Shown one piece after another: positions 6,837 through 8,813 of a stretch of DNA of 8,813 bases. The number at the start of each line of letters is the position of its first letter. Positions within the stretch are counted from its first letter, which is position 1. A program made the translations under genes and the position numbers. The notes under the pieces are model-generated. The model was not told where the DNA came from and made no database searches. It saw only the letters and a program-made list of their open reading frames with translations. The DNA comes from Burkholderiales bacterium (GTDB lineage: Bacteria > Pseudomonadota > Gammaproteobacteria > Burkholderiales > Burkholderiaceae). The DNA is taken from the NCBI GenBank assembly GCA_947372535.1, contig CANBUA010000203.1:1-8813 (forward strand). The letters run 5' to 3'.

Positions 6837-6937
6837 TTTCGAGGAGCGTTGCAAGGATCGGCCCGGCCGTCCCCAGGCTCGAAACCATTCCTGGACCCGA
6901 CTCATCGTGGGCCCCGTGGAAATGTCAACGGCGCTCA
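6836..6937 (+). promoter_or_regulatory. S-adenosylhomocysteine (SAH) riboswitch aptamer
   Basis: Cis-acting RNA that binds SAH, the substrate of the downstream enzyme; in this class SAH binding raises expression. P1 is a perfect 8-bp helix GTTTCGAG (6836-6843) with CTCGAAAC (6878-6885). Directly inside are the conserved core GAGCGTTGCAA (6844-6854) and CCAGG (6873-6877), enclosing a small hairpin (6855-6872). The 3' strand CGCTC (6932-6936) within ACGGCGCTCA pairs with GAGCG (6844-6848) to make the pseudoknot of this family. The order and sequence match the structurally known Ralstonia solanacearum SAH aptamer. Between P1 and the pseudoknot strand is a long optional arm (6886-6924): CATTCC with GGAAATG at the base and GG.CCC with GGGCCC above. 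It lies 110 bases before the ahcY start, in the expected gene context. Confidence 0.93.
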
Positions 6938-6962
6938 CCCGCATGTGTCCCGCTGGGTGAGC
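6933..6962 (+). promoter_or_regulatory. Hairpin competing with the SAH-aptamer pseudoknot (candidate expression platform)
   Basis: GCTCACCC (6933-6940) pairs perfectly with GGGTGAGC (6955-6962) around a 14-base loop. Bases 6933-6936 are also four of the five pseudoknot bases of the SAH aptamer, so the two structures exclude each other: SAH binding should disrupt this hairpin. No U-tract follows (the next bases are CGTGTTGATC), so it is not a standard intrinsic terminator; it may act on translation, RNA decay or Rho. The ahcY Shine-Dalgarno (7033-7036) lies 70 bases beyond and is not directly covered. Confidence 0.5.
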
Positions 6963-7047
6963 CGTGTTGATCGTCGTCCATCATGCCGATCACGCTCTTC
7001 AGTGGCGCCCTGTGGCTTTTCTGAAATTCATCGGAGCTACCGTCACC

Positions 7048-8496
7048 ATGAACGCTGCTGTCAAATCCCTGATCACCGACCACAAAGGCGTCGATTGCGT
7101 CGTCGCCGACATGTCCCAAGCCGAGTGGGGCCGCAAAGAAATCAAGATCGCCGAAAGCGAAATGCCGGCGCTGATGGCCATCCGCCAGGAATACGCCGCC
7201 ACGCAAGCGCTCAAGGGCGCGCGCATCACCGGCTCGCTGCACATGACCATCCAAACGGCCGTGCTGGTTGAAACGCTGCAAGCCCTGGGCGCCGACGTGC
7301 GCTGGGCCTCGTGCAACATCTTCTCGACGCAAGACCACGCCGCCGCCGCCCTGGTGGCCGCTGGTACGCCGGTGTACGCCTACAAGGGCGAGTCGCTGGA
7401 AGACTACTGGGATTACACCCACCGCATTTTCGACTTCGGCCCCAAGGGCTCTGAAGGCGAAGGCCCCAACATGATCCTGGACGACGGCGGCGATGCCACG
7501 CTGCTGATGCACCTGGGCAAAAAGGCCGAGACCGACCAAAGCGTGCTGGCCAACCCTGGCAGCGAAGAAGAGCGCATCCTGTTTGCCGCCATCAAGGCCA
7601 AGCTGGCTGTGGACAGCACCTGGTACAGCCGCAAGGGCGCCAAGATCATCGGCGTGACCGAAGAGACCACGACCGGCGTGCACCGACTCAACGAGATGAG
7701 CGCCAAGGGCAGCCTGCTGTTCCGCGCCATCAACGTGAACGATTCGGTCACCAAGTCCAAGTTCGACAACCTGTACGGCTGTCGCGAATCGCTGGTCGAT
7801 GGCATCAAGCGCGCCACCGACGTGATGATCGCCGGCAAGGTCGCCGTGGTCGCCGGTTACGGTGACGTGGGCAAGGGCTCGGCCCAAGCGCTGCGCGCCC
7901 TGAGCGCCCAGGTGTGGGTCACCGAGATCGACCCCATCAACGCCCTGCAGGCCGCCATGGAAGGCTACCGCGTGGTGACGATGGACTGGGCGGCCGACAA
8001 GGCCGACATCTTCGTGACCACCACTGGCAACAAGAGCGTCATCACCTACAAGCACATGGCCGCGATGAAGAACAACGCCATCGTCTGCAACATCGGCCAC
8101 TTTGACAACGAGATCGACGTTGCCGAGATCGAGACCAAGTGCCAGTGGGAGGAAATCAAGCCCCAGGTGGACCACGTCATCTTCGAAGACGGCAAGCGCA
8201 TCATTCTGCTGGCCAAGGGCCGCCTGGTGAACCTGGGCTGCGGCACGGGCCACCCCAGCTACGTGATGTCGTCCAGCTTCGCCAACCAGACCATCGCCCA
8301 GATCGAGCTGTTCACGCGTCCCGACGCGTATGAAAATGGCAAGGTCTACGTGCTGCCCAAGCACCTGGACGAAAAGGTCGCGCGCCTGCAGCTGACCACG
8401 CTCAACGCCCAGCTCACCGAGTTGACCGACGAGCAGGCTGCCTACATCGGCGTGCCTAAGCAAGGGCCTTACAAGCCCGACACCTACCGCTACTGA
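7048..8496 (+). CDS. ahcY: Adenosylhomocysteinase (S-adenosyl-L-homocysteine hydrolase, 482 aa)
   Basis: NAD-dependent cytosolic enzyme that splits SAH into adenosine and homocysteine, relieving inhibition of methyltransferases and feeding methionine resynthesis. Substrate-domain motifs: [10 protein letters not shown] (64-73), [13 protein letters not shown] (89-101), ILDDGGD (143-149), TEETTTG (204-210), and Lys236/Asp240 in TKSKFDN. The NAD fold carries GYGDVGKG (270-277), followed by GHFDNEID with His351 and GHPSYVMS with His402. The C-terminus KPDTYRY supplies Lys476 and Tyr480, which reach into the partner subunit's cofactor site in known structures. The roughly 40-residue segment around 150-195 is the insert of the bacterial/plant-type enzymes, explaining a length above the approximately 430 aa of the human protein. 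The ATG at 7048 gives the family N-terminus; GGAG (7033-7036) is its ribosome binding site, spaced slightly long. Controlled by the SAH riboswitch upstream and ended by a terminator downstream. Confidence 0.98.
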   Translation: MNAAVKSLITDHKGVDCVVADMSQAEWGRKEIKIAESEMPALMAIRQEYAATQALKGARITGSLHMTIQTAVLVETLQALGADVRWASCNIFSTQDHAAAALVAAGTPVYAYKGESLEDYWDYTHRIFDFGPKGSEGEGPNMILDDGGDATLLMHLGKKAETDQSVLANPGSEEERILFAAIKAKLAVDSTWYSRKGAKIIGVTEETTTGVHRLNEMSAKGSLLFRAINVNDSVTKSKFDNLYGCRESLVDGIKRATDVMIAGKVAVVAGYGDVGKGSAQALRALSAQVWVTEIDPINALQAAMEGYRVVTMDWAADKADIFVTTTGNKSVITYKHMAAMKNNAIVCNIGHFDNEIDVAEIETKCQWEEIKPQVDHVIFEDGKRIILLAKGRLVNLGCGTGHPSYVMSSSFANQTIAQIELFTRPDAYENGKVYVLPKHLDEKVARLQLTTLNAQLTELTDEQAAYIGVPKQGPYKPDTYRY

Positions 8497-8525
8497 TTGA
8501 TCGACCCACGGGACCAGGCACAGCC

Positions 8526-8568
8526 AAGCTCGCGGGCCGCGAAGGTGGTCCGCGAGCTTTTGTGTTTT
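8526..8568 (+). terminator. Rho-independent terminator of ahcY
   Basis: AAGCTCGCGG (8526-8535) and CCGCGAGCTT (8550-8559) form a perfect 10-bp stem with a 14-base loop, followed by a T-rich run TTTTGTGTTTT (8558-8568). It starts 29 bases after the ahcY stop. It should isolate ahcY from the next gene. Confidence 0.9.
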
Positions 8569-8606
8569 GATACGCCCCCCTTTTTGTTTTGTTTGAATCG
8601 AGTTCA

Positions 8607-8813
8607 ATGAGCACTGTCCGTCTGCCACCGTTGTCGGCATTCAAGGCACATTTCGACGCTGCCACCTGGCAGCGCGGCCAAGGCTATGCCGACCAAGGCC
8701 TGGCGGACATGATCGAACTCATGCCGGACGAGCCCTCGCCCGGTGCCTATTTGTTGATGGCCGATGTGCAAGGCTCGGAAGCCGAGCCCTACGCCGTCAC
8801 CATCGAGTTCCGC
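8607..8813 (+). CDS. 5' end of a protein gene, tentatively an SNF2/SWIM-type helicase (partial)
   Basis: An ATG at 8607 opens a frame of 69 codons that continues past the right edge. GAG (8600-8602) four bases before it is a minimal ribosome binding site. The start reads MSTVRLPPLSAFKAHFDAA followed by TWQRGQGYADQGLADMIEL, then DVQGSEAEPYAVTIEFR. A 'DAATWQRGQGYADQG ... VQGSEAEPYAVTIEF' layout resembles the N-terminal region preceding the SWIM zinc finger in bacterial SNF2-family DEAD/DEAH helicases. The zinc-binding cysteines and the helicase motifs would lie beyond the window, so the family call is by resemblance only. Reality of the gene is well supported by codon use and the open frame; it is set apart from ahcY by the terminator. 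Confidence 0.65.
   Translation, partial: MSTVRLPPLSAFKAHFDAATWQRGQGYADQGLADMIELMPDEPSPGAYLLMADVQGSEAEPYAVTIEFR

Noticed and set aside
6922..6960. Small upstream frame starting inside the SAH aptamer
   Set aside because: The ATG lies within the aptamer arm and the frame covers the pseudoknot strand; no spaced ribosome binding site, so translation is unlikely.
6925..8640. A 571-codon open frame antisense to ahcY
   Set aside because: It mirrors the ahcY reading frame in high-GC DNA, has low-complexity His/Gly/Val-rich composition and no recognisable domain; ahcY is certain.

Overview
The window reads as a stretch of high-GC chromosome from a betaproteobacterium, most likely order Burkholderiales. 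This rests on the strongly G/C-biased third codon positions, the style of the prfC and ahcY proteins, and above all an S-adenosylhomocysteine (SAH) riboswitch directly upstream of ahcY, an arrangement typical of that group. There are no mobile elements, rRNA/tRNA genes or CRISPR arrays. Genus cannot be assigned from sequence alone.

Layout from left to right. The 5' end of an unidentified minus-strand gene (1-50) is cut by the window edge. Next is a minus-strand lipoprotein made almost entirely of twelve NHL beta-propeller blades (123-2255). A 287-base divergent spacer follows, holding three 11-bp tandem repeats and a 14-bp palindrome over the next start codon. It leads into a plus-strand DUF3391/HD-GYP cyclic-di-GMP phosphodiesterase-type protein (2543-3778). 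This converges, with only 15 bases between stop codons, on minus-strand prfC, release factor 3 (3794-5419). Upstream of prfC, a minus-strand terminator (5487-5511) closes a periplasmic solute-binding-type protein gene (5539-6579).

A second divergent spacer of about 470 bases separates that gene from ahcY (S-adenosylhomocysteine hydrolase, 7048-8496). It carries a candidate promoter, the SAH riboswitch aptamer (6836-6937), and an 8-bp hairpin (6933-6962) that competes for the aptamer's 3' pseudoknot strand and is therefore a candidate expression platform. ahcY ends in a strong terminator (8526-8568). The start of another plus-strand gene, tentatively an SNF2/SWIM-type helicase, runs off the right edge (8607-8813).

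Most genes here are functionally independent, single-gene transcription units: translation termination (prfC), the methyl cycle (ahcY with its riboswitch), c-di-GMP signalling (HD-GYP), and two exported proteins (NHL lipoprotein, solute-binding-like protein). The best-supported regulatory logic is that of ahcY: SAH, a toxic product and inhibitor of methyltransferases, is sensed by the leader RNA of the gene whose enzyme removes it.
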